NCBI GenBank assembly: GCA_938045805.1
Contig: CALIBL010000016.1
Location: 1 to 64,000, forward strand
Origin: an uncultured Rubripirellula sp.
Lineage (GTDB): Bacteria > Planctomycetota > Planctomycetia > Pirellulales > Pirellulaceae
DNA length: 64,000 nucleotides
Reading direction: 5' to 3'
The position numbers and the translations under genes are program-made. Position 1 is the stretch's first letter. Each line of letters starts with the position of its first letter. The notes under the pieces are model-generated. The model was not told the DNA's origin and did no database searches. It saw only the letters and a program-made list of their open reading frames with translations. This document shows positions 46,375 to 55,744 of the stretch, piece by piece.

Positions 46375-47376
46375 CTAGTTGCCTTCGTCAAAAGCGGCGT
46401 CGAAAGCGCGATTGCTGGGCGAGAAGTCCAGACGCTTCGTGAATTCACACGCCTCACGAGCACCAAAGGTTCGCTCCATCCCGCTATCTTCCCATTCGAT
46501 CGACAAAGGACCTTGGTAGTCGATGTCGTTCAATGCACGGATGATTTCCTCAAAATTCACACCCCCACGTCCTGGACTGCGAAAATCCCAACCCCTTCGA
46601 TGATCACCGAAGTTGATATGGCTGGCCAGAATTCCACTTCGTCCATTGAGCTTCACAATCGCATCCTTGATGTGAACGTGGTAGATCCGGTCAGGAAAGG
46701 CTCGGATGAATTCGACGGGATCGACTCCCTGCCAAATCAGATGGCTGGGATCAAAATTGAATCCAAATTCAGGTCGATGATCGAGTGCTTCAAGAGCACG
46801 CTGAGCGGTGTAGATATCAAATGCAATTTCCGTTGGATGCACTTCCAACGCAAACCGAACTCCGCACTCTCCGAAAACATCCATAATTGGGTTAAAACGC
46901 TCGGCCAACAGATCAAACCCAGCATCGATCATGCTTGGCGGAACTGGGGGGAATGAGTAGAGAAGATGCCAAATGCTGCTGCCAGTGAATCCATTGACCA
47001 CATCGACACCAAATTTTTGTGCAGCACGTGCGGTGTTCATGAGCTCTTCAACTGCACGTTGATTTACCCCAGCCGGATCACCATCGCCCCAAACGTAGGG
47101 AGGCAAGATGGATTCGTGTCGCTCGTCGATATTATCGAGAACCGCCTGCCCAACCAGGTGGGCACTAATTGCGTGACATTGGAGGCCTGCGTCATCGAGC
47201 TGCTTCCGCTTATTATCACAGTAATCCTCCTCAGCGATTGCTCGATCGACCTCAAAATGGTCACCCCAGCAAGCTAATTCGATGCCGTCGTAACCGAACT
47301 CCGCGGTCATTCGAGCCATTTCTTCGATGGGAAGATCTGCCCATTGGCCAGTGAAAAGGGTGACGGGACGTGCCAT
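46375..47376 (-). CDS. Sugar phosphate isomerase/epimerase-like TIM-barrel enzyme
   Basis: The 333-residue protein is an AP_endonuc_2/xylose-isomerase-like barrel: [22 protein letters not shown] at the N-terminus, and metal-ligand candidates in [12 protein letters not shown] (Glu, His), [12 protein letters not shown] (Asp, His), YHVHIKDA (His) and SIEWEDSG (Glu). These match the divalent-metal site of the family. Members isomerise sugars or inositols (inosose, tagatose, xylose types); the specific substrate cannot be assigned. The start ATG follows the usual MARPVTLF family beginning. It is transcribed alone and followed by a good terminator. Confidence 0.92.
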   Translation of the reverse strand: MARPVTLFTGQWADLPIEEMARMTAEFGYDGIELACWGDHFEVDRAIAEEDYCDNKRKQLDDAGLQCHAISAHLVGQAVLDNIDERHESILPPYVWGDGDPAGVNQRAVEELMNTARAAQKFGVDVVNGFTGSSIWHLLYSFPPVPPSMIDAGFDLLAERFNPIMDVFGECGVRFALEVHPTEIAFDIYTAQRALEALDHRPEFGFNFDPSHLIWQGVDPVEFIRAFPDRIYHVHIKDAIVKLNGRSGILASHINFGDHRRGWDFRSPGRGGVNFEEIIRALNDIDYQGPLSIEWEDSGMERTFGAREACEFTKRLDFSPSNRAFDAAFDEGN

Positions 47377-47605
47377 GAAGGTCTCCAGCGTGAATGGTAT
47401 TGGAAAAACACAAAAATTCCGTTCGCGATATTTTGCGCGCTCCCGCCCTCACCCTGCAACATGCCACCAGATCGCCCTTCGCTTTTCCGTGTGCTGCTGA
47501 GCAACAAAAGTGGTGTTCCAGCGGTAAGGATCGCGTTAAACTAACGGAGTTAGACGCCGCGATTCTCGCGAGATCGATGATTTTCCGTTTTTTCATTCAA
47601 TACGC

Positions 47606-48757
47606 ATGAGCCACACGATGCTGACGCGAGTCCTCCTGATCGGTCTTTTCTCATTTCTTGGGATCAAGAACTCGACTGCTCAGGAAGCCACCCCGAGCGT
47701 GGCTGCTAAAACGAGTGTTGCCAAACTAGCCAACCAAGCCGAAATCGAACTCGCCGCTTCAAAGGGAATCGAGTTTCTTCGCCAGAGGGGCCAAGGGGAT
47801 GACGGAGCCTTCAGCCCCGAATCAGGTGCCGCAGTGACGGGACTCTGCGTTCGTGCGATCCTCGAGCATCGCCCACAAGCGATTAACGATCCGGTGGTCA
47901 AGCGAGCACTGAAATTTCTTGAATCAAAGATTCAGAGTGACGGAGGCATCTACACGCAAGGTTCCAAACACCGCAACTACGAGACTTCTGTTGCCGTTGG
48001 AGCGATGATCAGAGCGAATCAAAACGGTCAGTACGATAGCGTCTTGGATCGCGCGGAACTCTTTCTGAAGGGTCTGCAGTGGGATGAAGACGAGGGAGCC
48101 AGTCCGAAAGATCCCGCGTATGGTGGCGCCGGCTATGGCAGCCATGAACGTCCGGATCTCTCGAATACGTCTTTTTTGATCGACGCGCTCCGTGATTTAG
48201 GTAATGACTCAGACGATCAAGCGATCCAGAAGGCCCTGTTGTTCGTGAAGAGGACTCAAAACCTACCCGGTCACGGGAATGACACTCCACACGCTAACGC
48301 CGTAGGGGACGGTGGCTTCTACTACACCCCAGCCGCTGGTGGACAGAGCCAAGCGGGCGAGACAGATGGTGGGGGTCTTCGAAGCTATGGCTCGATGACC
48401 TACGCAGGTCTAAAGAGCATGATTTACGCAGGCCTATCAGCCGATGATCCGAGAGTGATTGCGGCAATGGAATTCATTCGCAAGCACTACAGCCTCACTG
48501 AAAACCCTGGCATGGGACACGCCGGACAATTTTACTACTACCACACCTTCGCCAAATCTCTCAAAGTCGCTGAAATCGACATTCTGGATGACTCGGACGG
48601 GAAGCCGCACGATTGGCGGGGCGAACTCGGTGGACAACTGATCGCCATGCAACAGGCTGATGGATCATGGGTCAACCAAGAAAATGATCGATGGATGGAA
48701 GGGGACCGGCAACTTGTAACCGCCTATGCGTTACTGGCACTTGCAAACTGTAAGTAG
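47606..48757 (+). CDS. Exported alpha/alpha-toroid (prenyltransferase-like repeat) protein
   Basis: The 383-residue protein has a signal peptide (LTRVLLIGLFSFLGIKNSTAQ, cleaved near 25). Five or so toroid repeats follow, with the W/Y-G-G.Y-type motifs KFLESKIQSDGGIYTQG, QLIAMQQADGSWVNQ and the internal GDGGFYYTPA, the squalene-oxidase/prenyltransferase repeat style. No DXDD or Cys/His zinc triad typical of true cyclases or farnesyltransferases is evident. It differs from the membrane-anchored toroid gene at 41667 by having only a signal peptide. The downstream gene, 222 bases away, encodes an exported beta-propeller protein. Confidence 0.88.
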   Translation: MSHTMLTRVLLIGLFSFLGIKNSTAQEATPSVAAKTSVAKLANQAEIELAASKGIEFLRQRGQGDDGAFSPESGAAVTGLCVRAILEHRPQAINDPVVKRALKFLESKIQSDGGIYTQGSKHRNYETSVAVGAMIRANQNGQYDSVLDRAELFLKGLQWDEDEGASPKDPAYGGAGYGSHERPDLSNTSFLIDALRDLGNDSDDQAIQKALLFVKRTQNLPGHGNDTPHANAVGDGGFYYTPAAGGQSQAGETDGGGLRSYGSMTYAGLKSMIYAGLSADDPRVIAAMEFIRKHYSLTENPGMGHAGQFYYYHTFAKSLKVAEIDILDDSDGKPHDWRGELGGQLIAMQQADGSWVNQENDRWMEGDRQLVTAYALLALANCK

Positions 48758-48979
48758 TGACACGGATGCGACAACAGCGCTACCCACGACCTCCTTTCAA
48801 GCGACAGAATTTTGCTCAGGCAGAGTTGCACCGAGCAACAGGGTTCTTCTCAAACCGGTTAAGCTAATCAATCTTGGCGATTGGAACTCGTTGAGCGTAC
48901 TGGCTTCGAGATCAACCGATTCGGTGTGCGAACCGGAACGAACCAAAATGACTTCAAAGATCACAAGGCGAAATCCGTG

Positions 48980-50119
48980 ATGATGCGGCGACACCGAAAC
49001 GGCTCCATTCCTTTGCTCCTGATTTTCTGCTTATCGCCAGCGATGGGTGACGATGCTTCGAAACCGTCTTCGGGAGCTGCGGAGCCAAGCCAGTGGATTA
49101 CTTCAATGGCACCGTTGGCTGAAGAGGGATCTTTTGTTGCCGCCACAGCTCACGGGTTACTGATGCAACCCGCCTCAGTTGACCGACTTTCAAGTGATGA
49201 GCCACAAATACGAACACCTCTCTACACTCACCCTGCTGCGGTGTGGTGCGTGGTATCGATACCGCAAGGCAAAAAGGTCGCGAGCGTTGACTATCGCGGT
49301 AATTTAGCGGTCTACGATCTCGCTGAAGCCACTCTTGCGATGCACGAAAAGGCGTTCGAACGCTGGTGCCAGAGCCTCATCGTCGCCCCCGAAGGGGACT
49401 TGCTTGTTGCGGGTAATGAAGCGGGAAAAATCTCAATCTGGAACCTTGCCGAATCAAACGTCACCAAATCTGTTGAACTCGATGGCCATGCCATCACCGG
49501 TCTTGCGATTTCACCCGATCAAAAACAACTCGCTGCGAGTGACGGCAGTGGACAGATTCATTTTTTGCAGTGGCCTAATCTGGAACCTGCCGGAAAGTCC
49601 AAAATCAGTGATGCACCCGCATGGTGTGTCGCTTACGTTCCCGAAGGGAATCAAGTGCTCGTTGGGAGTGGAGATAACCAACTCTATCAACTCGCTAACA
49701 AAGCCGATGCTGAGGCCACGGTGGTTGCAACTGGCCAAGACTGGATCACCAATCTCGCGGTTTCCTCAGGTGGTGATGTTGCAGCTGGAGAAGTGGGCGG
49801 AAACCTTCACATGATCTCCAATGGAATAGCTACCACCCCAGTGATCAAGACTTTCACCGCATCAAGTGGCATTTGGTCACTCTGCTGGAAAGGAACGCGA
49901 GAATTACTCGTCGGTTCAAGAAAAGATGGCATCTCCCGAATGGGACGATCGTGGGATTGGGTTGCCGAGGTGAAGCAGAGCGAAGGTGAAACGGTTCCCG
50001 ATGAAGATTCCAACGAAGAATCCAGTGAAGAGCCAAAGGAGGCCGCAACCGAGGAGAACGAGTCGGCTGAAACGCCTGAGAAAGCTGACGCAAGCAAGGC
50101 CGACTCAGACGCAAAGTGA
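48980..50119 (+). CDS. Exported WD40/beta-propeller protein with acidic tail
   Basis: I choose the ATG pair at 48980 (379 residues) because the signal peptide begins there (MMRRHRNGSIPLLLIFCLSPAMG); an upstream ATG at 48881 would put 33 residues before it. Seven WD-like blades can be followed (YTHPAAVWCVVSIPQG, GKISIWNLAES, LDGHAITGLAISPDQKQLAASDGSG, AWCVAYVPEGNQVLVGSGD, IWSLCWKGTRELLVGSRKDG). The last 45 residues are a Glu/Ser/Ala-rich acidic tail. It probably binds proteins in the periplasm or at the cell surface; function unknown. Confidence 0.85.
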   Translation: MMRRHRNGSIPLLLIFCLSPAMGDDASKPSSGAAEPSQWITSMAPLAEEGSFVAATAHGLLMQPASVDRLSSDEPQIRTPLYTHPAAVWCVVSIPQGKKVASVDYRGNLAVYDLAEATLAMHEKAFERWCQSLIVAPEGDLLVAGNEAGKISIWNLAESNVTKSVELDGHAITGLAISPDQKQLAASDGSGQIHFLQWPNLEPAGKSKISDAPAWCVAYVPEGNQVLVGSGDNQLYQLANKADAEATVVATGQDWITNLAVSSGGDVAAGEVGGNLHMISNGIATTPVIKTFTASSGIWSLCWKGTRELLVGSRKDGISRMGRSWDWVAEVKQSEGETVPDEDSNEESSEEPKEAATEENESAETPEKADASKADSDAK

Positions 50120-50236
50120 ACTCACCGTTTCGCTGACAGCAAGGTTTCTGCCCGTCAACCACAGAGCAATTACCTGCACCCGCGGATTTAAGCGGCACAC
50201 TGACATTTAATTCATTGTTACGAGAGAAACCTCAGA

Positions 50237-50653
50237 ATGAAGTCGCCCCTGCAAGCCATGCGAGATTTGCTCGAAGAGGATCCGCGATACAAGCTCGAAG
50301 CGTACCAATTCATCCGCGAAGCTTTACAGTACGCTCACGAGCATGTTCTTGGGTCGCCCGAAGCGACAACGACGCCAAGTGGAGAGATGACACCGCGACA
50401 CATCACCGGACAACAACTTTGCGAAGCGTGTCGACTCTATGCGATTGAACAGTATGGCTATCTTTCCAAGATGGTACTCGCTAAATGGGGTGTCCACTCA
50501 ACAAGTGACTTTGGCGAAATCGTGTACAACCTGATCCGAATTGAGCAGATGCGGAAAAGTGATTCCGATCAACGCGAAGATTTTGACGACCTCTACACCT
50601 TCGATGAAGCTTTCGAACCAGATTTTGAACTGGCACCTCATGACCAAAGCTAA
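50237..50653 (+). CDS. TIGR04138 (Minf_1886) family protein
   Basis: The 138-residue soluble protein matches a short family that I recall as specific to Planctomycetes and Verrucomicrobia (TIGR04138): YQFIREALQYAHEHVLG, HITGQQLCEACRLYAIEQYG, ... LAKWGVHSTSDFGEIVYNLI, ending with a Glu/Asp-rich tail (FDEAFEPDFEL). Function is unknown; a cytoplasmic housekeeping role is likely because of its distribution and single-copy style. The next gene starts 13 bases after its stop. Confidence 0.92.
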   Translation: MKSPLQAMRDLLEEDPRYKLEAYQFIREALQYAHEHVLGSPEATTTPSGEMTPRHITGQQLCEACRLYAIEQYGYLSKMVLAKWGVHSTSDFGEIVYNLIRIEQMRKSDSDQREDFDDLYTFDEAFEPDFELAPHDQS

Positions 50654-50666
50654 AGGCAGCAAACAG

Positions 50667-51521
50667 ATGCTTCGCAAAAATGAATTCGCTCGCAGTTTGG
50701 TACCGTTCCAAGCGTGGCTACCGATGGCAGTGATCGGAGTGATGTTCATTCACACCTGTGCAGCTATTCACGCTCAAACAGCAGAAGCACCGGAGCAACA
50801 ACCATCTGCCGCCACAACCGATTCCAAGCGAGTAGAGAGACCTCGTCCTGATGAAGAGGCGCGACGGACCTACCTCGGTCGTGTTTTAGCTCAACCAATG
50901 TCGCACCTGGGGGCGAGTTGGCTTGTCCGACCGGAACGCGACCAGGAAGAAAACGCCAGTTTGTCGTTCAAACAACTTCAACTCAAAGAAGGCATGACGG
51001 TATGCGACCTTGGTTGCGGTAATGGTTACTGGACTTTGCCGATGGCGCGGGATGTTGGAAGTACCGGTCGAGTTCTCGCGGTCGATATCCAAGCCGAGAT
51101 GCTCCAAAAACTCCGTGAACGCTCGGCGAAGTTCAATTACACCCACATTGAGCCAATCCGCAATACGGTCAGCGATCCAAAGCTTCCCGAAAATGAAGTG
51201 GATTTACTGCTGATGGTCGATGTCTACCATGAATTTTCGCATCCCGAGTCGATGCTTTGGGGAATTCGCCGGTCGCTCAAGCCCAACGGCGTGGTCGCAC
51301 TGCTTGAGTATCGTGAGGAGGACCCACGCGTTCCCATCAAGCCATTGCATAAGATGTCCAAGAACCAGATTTTGAAAGAGTACCAAGAGAACGGGTTCAA
51401 ACTGGTTCGCGAATTCAACGAGTTACCTTGGCAACACCTCATGTTTTTTGCCCGGGATGACAGCCCACTTCCAGAAATTGAAGCCAAGCCGACACAACAG
51501 GTGCTCGAAGAACTCGAGTAG
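50667..51521 (+). CDS. Exported SAM-dependent methyltransferase-like protein
   Basis: The ATG at 50667 gives 284 residues with a clear signal peptide (WLPMAVIGVMFIHTCAAIHAQ). ATGs at 50640 and 50541 would extend it into the previous gene. The mature protein is a class I methyltransferase with the SAM motif VCDLGCGNGYWTLP, an acidic motif II (VLAVDIQAEM) and VDLLLMVDVYHEFSHPES. SAM is not known outside the cytoplasm, so an exported member is unusual; COG4798-like predicted exported methyltransferases exist, with unknown role. Possibly it has lost catalysis or is not cleaved but anchored. It is adjacent to the TIGR04138 gene and likely co-transcribed. Confidence 0.85.
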   Translation: MLRKNEFARSLVPFQAWLPMAVIGVMFIHTCAAIHAQTAEAPEQQPSAATTDSKRVERPRPDEEARRTYLGRVLAQPMSHLGASWLVRPERDQEENASLSFKQLQLKEGMTVCDLGCGNGYWTLPMARDVGSTGRVLAVDIQAEMLQKLRERSAKFNYTHIEPIRNTVSDPKLPENEVDLLLMVDVYHEFSHPESMLWGIRRSLKPNGVVALLEYREEDPRVPIKPLHKMSKNQILKEYQENGFKLVREFNELPWQHLMFFARDDSPLPEIEAKPTQQVLEELE

Positions 51522-51633
51522 AATTCTGATCAAGCCGAAGTTTTGCCGACTCACACCAGGTGTTGGCGCAAGGATTCGAAAACACTCATCCATCACCAAA
51601 TCATCTTTTCAATACTCAGGAGAGTAGTACAGC

Positions 51634-52929
51634 ATGCCCGTTAGATTACGCCTGAACATCATGATGTTCCTCCAGTTTTTCGTTTGGGGTGTCTTTTTTG
51701 TCACCATGGGAGGATATCTAGCTGATTTATTTGCCGACGATGAGAGCGTCAATTCGATTATCGCTAGTTGTTACGCAACACAAACGTGGGCCGCTTTATT
51801 TGCACCCCTGATCGTGGGTTATGTTGGCGACCGCTTGATGAACAAAGAACAACTCAATGGCATCCTCCACCTACTCGGTGCGGGGTTACTGTACTGGGTG
51901 AGTACCACCACTGATGCGACGGAGATTTTCTGGGGACTCTTAGGCTTTTTCATCTGCTATATGCCGACGCTGGCCTTGGTCAACACCATCACATTCCAGA
52001 ATGTTGATGACATTGAAGCGGACTTCCCAAAAATCCGTTTGTGGGGCACGATTGGCTGGATTGTCGCAGGACTGACCGTCTCTCAGTCACTTTTTGGTTT
52101 AGCACCATTCCCTGTCCTTGGCGACATTGAGAACGCAGGTGGAACGGCTGTACAGTTCCAACTCGCTGCGGCGGTGAGTGGCTTCTACGGAGTATTCAGT
52201 TTTTTGCTGCCGGCAAGTCCGCCAGAGGGCCGTGGTCAGAATGTCGATTTGGTCAAGGTTTTGGGGTTCGACTCTCTGAACCTCATGAAGAATCCGTCCT
52301 ACCTCATTTTTGCAGTCAGCTCGTTCCTCATTTGTATCCCACTCGCTTTTTATTATGCGAGAACAGGTGACTTCGTCAGCACTGTTCACTTCGGAGATCG
52401 AACCGGTGGTGTCATGGCACTTGGGCAAGTGAGCGAAATCTTCTTCATGGCACTCGTACCTTTTTTCCTCTCGAGGCTGGGCGTCAAAAAAATGCTGCTC
52501 GTCGGGATGTTGGCTTGGGCACTGCGTTACGCGTTATTTGGTTTATTGCCATCACAAGCCGCGATGGTCGTCCTTGGTATCGCAATGCACGGAATTTGTT
52601 ACGACTTCTTTTTTGTCACCGGGCAACTCTACACTGACCGAGTTGCGCCGCGAGAGATGCGGACTAGCGCTCAAGCACTCGTGGGATTATTGACCTACGG
52701 TGCAGGTATGCTGGTTGGCAACTACGTCGCAGGAGCCTGGGGTGACCGGATTGAACTGGATCCGACGAAGGAAGGATGGCTCGCCGGAGCCCAGCAATTC
52801 TGGTTGATGCCGTCACTGTTCGCTGTCGCCGTCGCCGCGATGTTCTACGTGCTATTCCGTGATGATTCGCGAGCCGCTAGTGAAGGTCAAGAGATTGACG
52901 AAGATAACCCAGTCCTAGATGGAGCTTGA
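51634..52929 (+). CDS. MFS transporter, nucleoside:H+ symporter-like
   Basis: The 431-residue protein has 12 predicted membrane helices. It shows the NupG/XapB-like motif set (MMFLQFFVWGVFFVTMGGYLADL, GYVGDRLMN after helix 2, and FPKIRLWGTIGWIVAGL at helix 5). A strong AGGAG ribosome-binding site lies 11 bases before the ATG. Planctomycete members of this family are often annotated as nucleoside permeases; sugar or other substrates cannot be excluded. A good terminator follows 43 bases after the stop. Confidence 0.9.
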   Translation: MPVRLRLNIMMFLQFFVWGVFFVTMGGYLADLFADDESVNSIIASCYATQTWAALFAPLIVGYVGDRLMNKEQLNGILHLLGAGLLYWVSTTTDATEIFWGLLGFFICYMPTLALVNTITFQNVDDIEADFPKIRLWGTIGWIVAGLTVSQSLFGLAPFPVLGDIENAGGTAVQFQLAAAVSGFYGVFSFLLPASPPEGRGQNVDLVKVLGFDSLNLMKNPSYLIFAVSSFLICIPLAFYYARTGDFVSTVHFGDRTGGVMALGQVSEIFFMALVPFFLSRLGVKKMLLVGMLAWALRYALFGLLPSQAAMVVLGIAMHGICYDFFFVTGQLYTDRVAPREMRTSAQALVGLLTYGAGMLVGNYVAGAWGDRIELDPTKEGWLAGAQQFWLMPSLFAVAVAAMFYVLFRDDSRAASEGQEIDEDNPVLDGA

Positions 52930-52971
52930 TTGAAATCAAGCTGTTGGAACAGATACAGACTGAGCTCAATC

Positions 52972-53005
52972 GGGCTGGATGGCAGAAAGTCATTCAGCCC
53001 TTTTT
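52972..53005 (+). terminator. Intrinsic terminator after the MFS gene
   Basis: GGGCTGGATG (52972-52981) pairs with CATTCAGCCC (52991-53000), ten pairs with one G-U, around a 9-base loop, and is followed at once by TTTTTC. It ends the plus-strand transcript before the convergent hydroxyacyl-CoA dehydrogenase gene. Confidence 0.9.
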
Positions 53006-53067
53006 CGTGCTCATCGCTACGTGCCCGCTCCGGACTCTTTCGCGAGACCAACTCGAAGAAATGTTCA

Positions 53068-54339
53068 CTACGCAACGTGTGCAGGGCGGCGACGCCCAAG
53101 ATCGATCACTTCACTAGGTGTCATTTGACGCAACCTCGTGATCACAAACTCAGGTGCATTCATTGACGAGGTGATTGCTGACCAACGATTGATCGATTGA
53201 AGAATTGCATCGGAACCAAGTCGATCAAAGAATGTGGACCAAGTGCGTTTGGAATCAAATCCGAGTCCTCCTCGCATCGCCAAATCAAGTTCGGATGTCG
53301 ACCCGATCACTCCGTCGAGCCTCGCCAACACCGCTTCGATCCACATCGGCACAGCAAGCCGCAGCATCACTTGCTGCTCGTCAATGATCGGCGATTGACA
53401 TTGGTATTGCTGAATCAAATCAGTTGTTTCCTCAGCGACATCCATCGAACGACGACCATCGATATAGTCATAAAATCCACCACCGGCGAACCGTCCAGAT
53501 CGACCTTTTTTCAAAAGTGCTGGTAATAACGGGGCAGGGCACAGTCGCTTTGGGAATGCTCTCCAAAAAACTCGCCCAGCATCAAAAGCTGTCCGAGTCC
53601 CAATCCAGTCAATCAACTCCAGTGGTGAAATGGGCATCCCGTATCGCTTCGCGGCGCGATCAATCGCGCGCGGCGAAACCCCGCGACAGAGCAACTGCAT
53701 TGCCTCGTTGAGGTAAGGGGACAACAACCGATTCACAATGAAACCGGGAGAATCCTCAACCTGAATCGGTTGCTTGTTCAATCGTAATACATGTGAAATG
53801 GCATGATATATCGTCTCACGATCGCTACCCAAACCGCTCGCGATCTCGACCGCTTGGCGAGCTTGAACGGGCATGAAGAAATGCATCCCACAGAGTCGCT
53901 CAGGGAACTCCAGACCTGCAGCGATTTGCTGAATCTGCAAATTGGAGGTGTTGCTGCAATAAACGGCAGACTCTCCAAAAATTGCCTGCGCACGCTGGAA
54001 AAACTCCTGCTTCACCTCAAGATGCTCTGAGATGGACTCAATAACCATTGTTGGTTGCGATGCCGTCCTCGAATCGGCATCAGAACGAAAATCAATGCAA
54101 TACCCAAGTTTGTGGGGTCCCGTCACTGAATCCACCAAGCCAGCTGCATAACAGGCGTCGCCAAAGAGTTCTTTCTGCACTAGTTCCAACTGCTTTGGAT
54201 CTTGATCAACGAGCGTGAACGGGAGCCCCGCTGCCAGGTGACATCGTGCAATCTCTCGCCCGACCACTCCGGCGCCGACCAACAGTGTTGATGCTTGCTG
54301 ATGTTTTCTTTTTTCAGGCACTAAAGATTCCTTCAACAA
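53068..54339 (-). CDS. 3-hydroxyacyl-CoA dehydrogenase
   Basis: The 423-residue protein has the NAD-binding domain (LLVGAGVVGREIARCHL), the active-site region CSNTSNLQIQQIA, then GMHFFMPVQARQAVEI with the catalytic His, and the C-terminal dimerisation domain duplicated as in FadB (DSPGFIVNRLLSPYLNEA; GGGFYDY). It lacks the enoyl-CoA hydratase module, so it is a stand-alone dehydrogenase. It acts in beta-oxidation or related acyl-CoA metabolism. No thiolase or hydratase gene is adjacent. The start is supported by the family N-terminal length. Confidence 0.93.
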   Translation of the reverse strand: MLKESLVPEKRKHQQASTLLVGAGVVGREIARCHLAAGLPFTLVDQDPKQLELVQKELFGDACYAAGLVDSVTGPHKLGYCIDFRSDADSRTASQPTMVIESISEHLEVKQEFFQRAQAIFGESAVYCSNTSNLQIQQIAAGLEFPERLCGMHFFMPVQARQAVEIASGLGSDRETIYHAISHVLRLNKQPIQVEDSPGFIVNRLLSPYLNEAMQLLCRGVSPRAIDRAAKRYGMPISPLELIDWIGTRTAFDAGRVFWRAFPKRLCPAPLLPALLKKGRSGRFAGGGFYDYIDGRRSMDVAEETTDLIQQYQCQSPIIDEQQVMLRLAVPMWIEAVLARLDGVIGSTSELDLAMRGGLGFDSKRTWSTFFDRLGSDAILQSINRWSAITSSMNAPEFVITRLRQMTPSEVIDLGRRRPAHVA

Positions 54340-54378
54340 AGTGCTGATCGTCTATCGCCCCTGCAGATCCAATCTACA

Positions 54379-55263
54379 TTAGGCAGCTAACATGCTTCGA
54401 TCCTGAAGCATCGTTCGGACATCTGGAAGTTTATCGGTTGACTCCAACCAATGGATGGGAACCTTTCCATAAAAAGCTGCCCAACCTGTGAAAGTGCTTG
54501 GGGGTCCAACCAGCAAATCTGTGCCGGCAAACCCATACAAATCCTCGATCACCCCATCTCTCTCGCATGACACGGTGAGACCAGAAAAATCTTGTTCTCT
54601 CAATATACCGTTCCCGCAAACCAAGAAGCCAACCCGTGCGGGTGACAATTGCTCCTTAATTTGACGCATCACGTTGGCATATTCACTCGTGGGGTAAAAA
54701 TACTTGCCATTTAGATAAGTTGCGTAATCACCATGTCGAATGTGAATTCCAACGACCACATCGACTCGATCGCGCAATCTCTTCAATCTTGAATCGATCG
54801 TCGCTTGCACGGCTTCGGGAATCGAAAAGTGTGAGCGAACGACCTCAGCGTGTTGCTCGAGCAACCGCTCGCTTCGAAATAACCAACCTTGAAGCAACAC
54901 ATGCCGACTCCAGACCAACGAAGCAAACTCATCGCTCCCTAGATCCATCGATTCACCTCGGCGCAAACGAATCACCTTCAAGTTGCGAAAACTTCCGCCT
55001 AAGCCATGAAGTCCACGTCCACTTAACTCGACCGCCTTGGCCAGGAATTTCCGACTCCATGGTGATGGTGGCTGAGACTGATGAATCCTTGATGCGGGAT
55101 AGTGGCACCAGCGATCATGAGCGGTGCGAGGAAACAAGCGGGCATATTCAGCGAATGAAGGATTCACTAACTCGACACCGTACTCCTCTGCAGCAGCAAT
55201 CAGGTGCGCGTAAAGAAATAGACGATTCCCCAGTTGTCCATATTTTTTTCCAAGGATCATCAT
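54379..55263 (-). CDS. Alpha-1,2-fucosyltransferase-like glycosyltransferase (GT11)
   Basis: The 294-residue protein begins with the GT11 signature (KYGQLGNRLFLYAHL). It carries the HIRHGDY motif (GIHIRHGDYATY; H.R.GDY binds GDP-fucose in this family) and a C-terminal GTDLLVGPPSTFTGWAAFYG that resembles the third family motif. It would transfer fucose from GDP-fucose to a cell-surface or exopolysaccharide sugar. No other glycan gene is in the window, so the acceptor is open. It has no signal peptide, as expected for a cytoplasmic glycosyltransferase. Confidence 0.88.
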   Translation of the reverse strand: MMILGKKYGQLGNRLFLYAHLIAAAEEYGVELVNPSFAEYARLFPRTAHDRWCHYPASRIHQSQPPSPWSRKFLAKAVELSGRGLHGLGGSFRNLKVIRLRRGESMDLGSDEFASLVWSRHVLLQGWLFRSERLLEQHAEVVRSHFSIPEAVQATIDSRLKRLRDRVDVVVGIHIRHGDYATYLNGKYFYPTSEYANVMRQIKEQLSPARVGFLVCGNGILREQDFSGLTVSCERDGVIEDLYGFAGTDLLVGPPSTFTGWAAFYGKVPIHWLESTDKLPDVRTMLQDRSMLAA

Positions 55264-55744
55264 GATCGTCGTTCCCGTGAGCTCGCTCGCTCGAGGATCG
55301 GATTCTGCGCTCCACAGCTTCTCCGCTGGACAGATTCTTCGCTGGACATTGGAGAAGTAGGCAATTTACGTTTGACAGATAAATTATTGTGAATGACGCA
55401 GAACAACAAGATCGTTTCTGCAGCCGCGGAACGGCGACAAAGGTGTAATGCCCCACATCACCTTGTTGCCTCACACAACATCCAATCACTCCAAGAGTGC
55501 GTCCCACTTTATTTCCAAGACTTTGAAATCGCTGCCTGACTCATGAAGCACCCTGTTCATCACTCTTGCTAGCATTCATGAGGAGGCGAGGACAACCTTG
55601 GCGATCTAGTTCTATGAAATCGTGGAACGCACCTCAGGGATCAATCAGGGGATAAGCAATGGAGCAGACAGTCGCTAAACTGATGTCAAGTCGAGTTGCG
55701 TGTCGCAAGCTGACTGACACCTTTTAACTGCTGAGACAGGGAAG
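55264..55744. other. Spacer between the fucosyltransferase and argC genes
   Basis: 481 bases with no convincing gene. TTGACA occurs at 55372-55377, but I see no fitting -10 box 16-18 bases downstream. No strong hairpin was found. Confidence 0.4.

Noticed and set aside
55372-55400. TTGACA promoter in the spacer before argC
   Set aside because: No -10-like hexamer at a workable distance on this strand.
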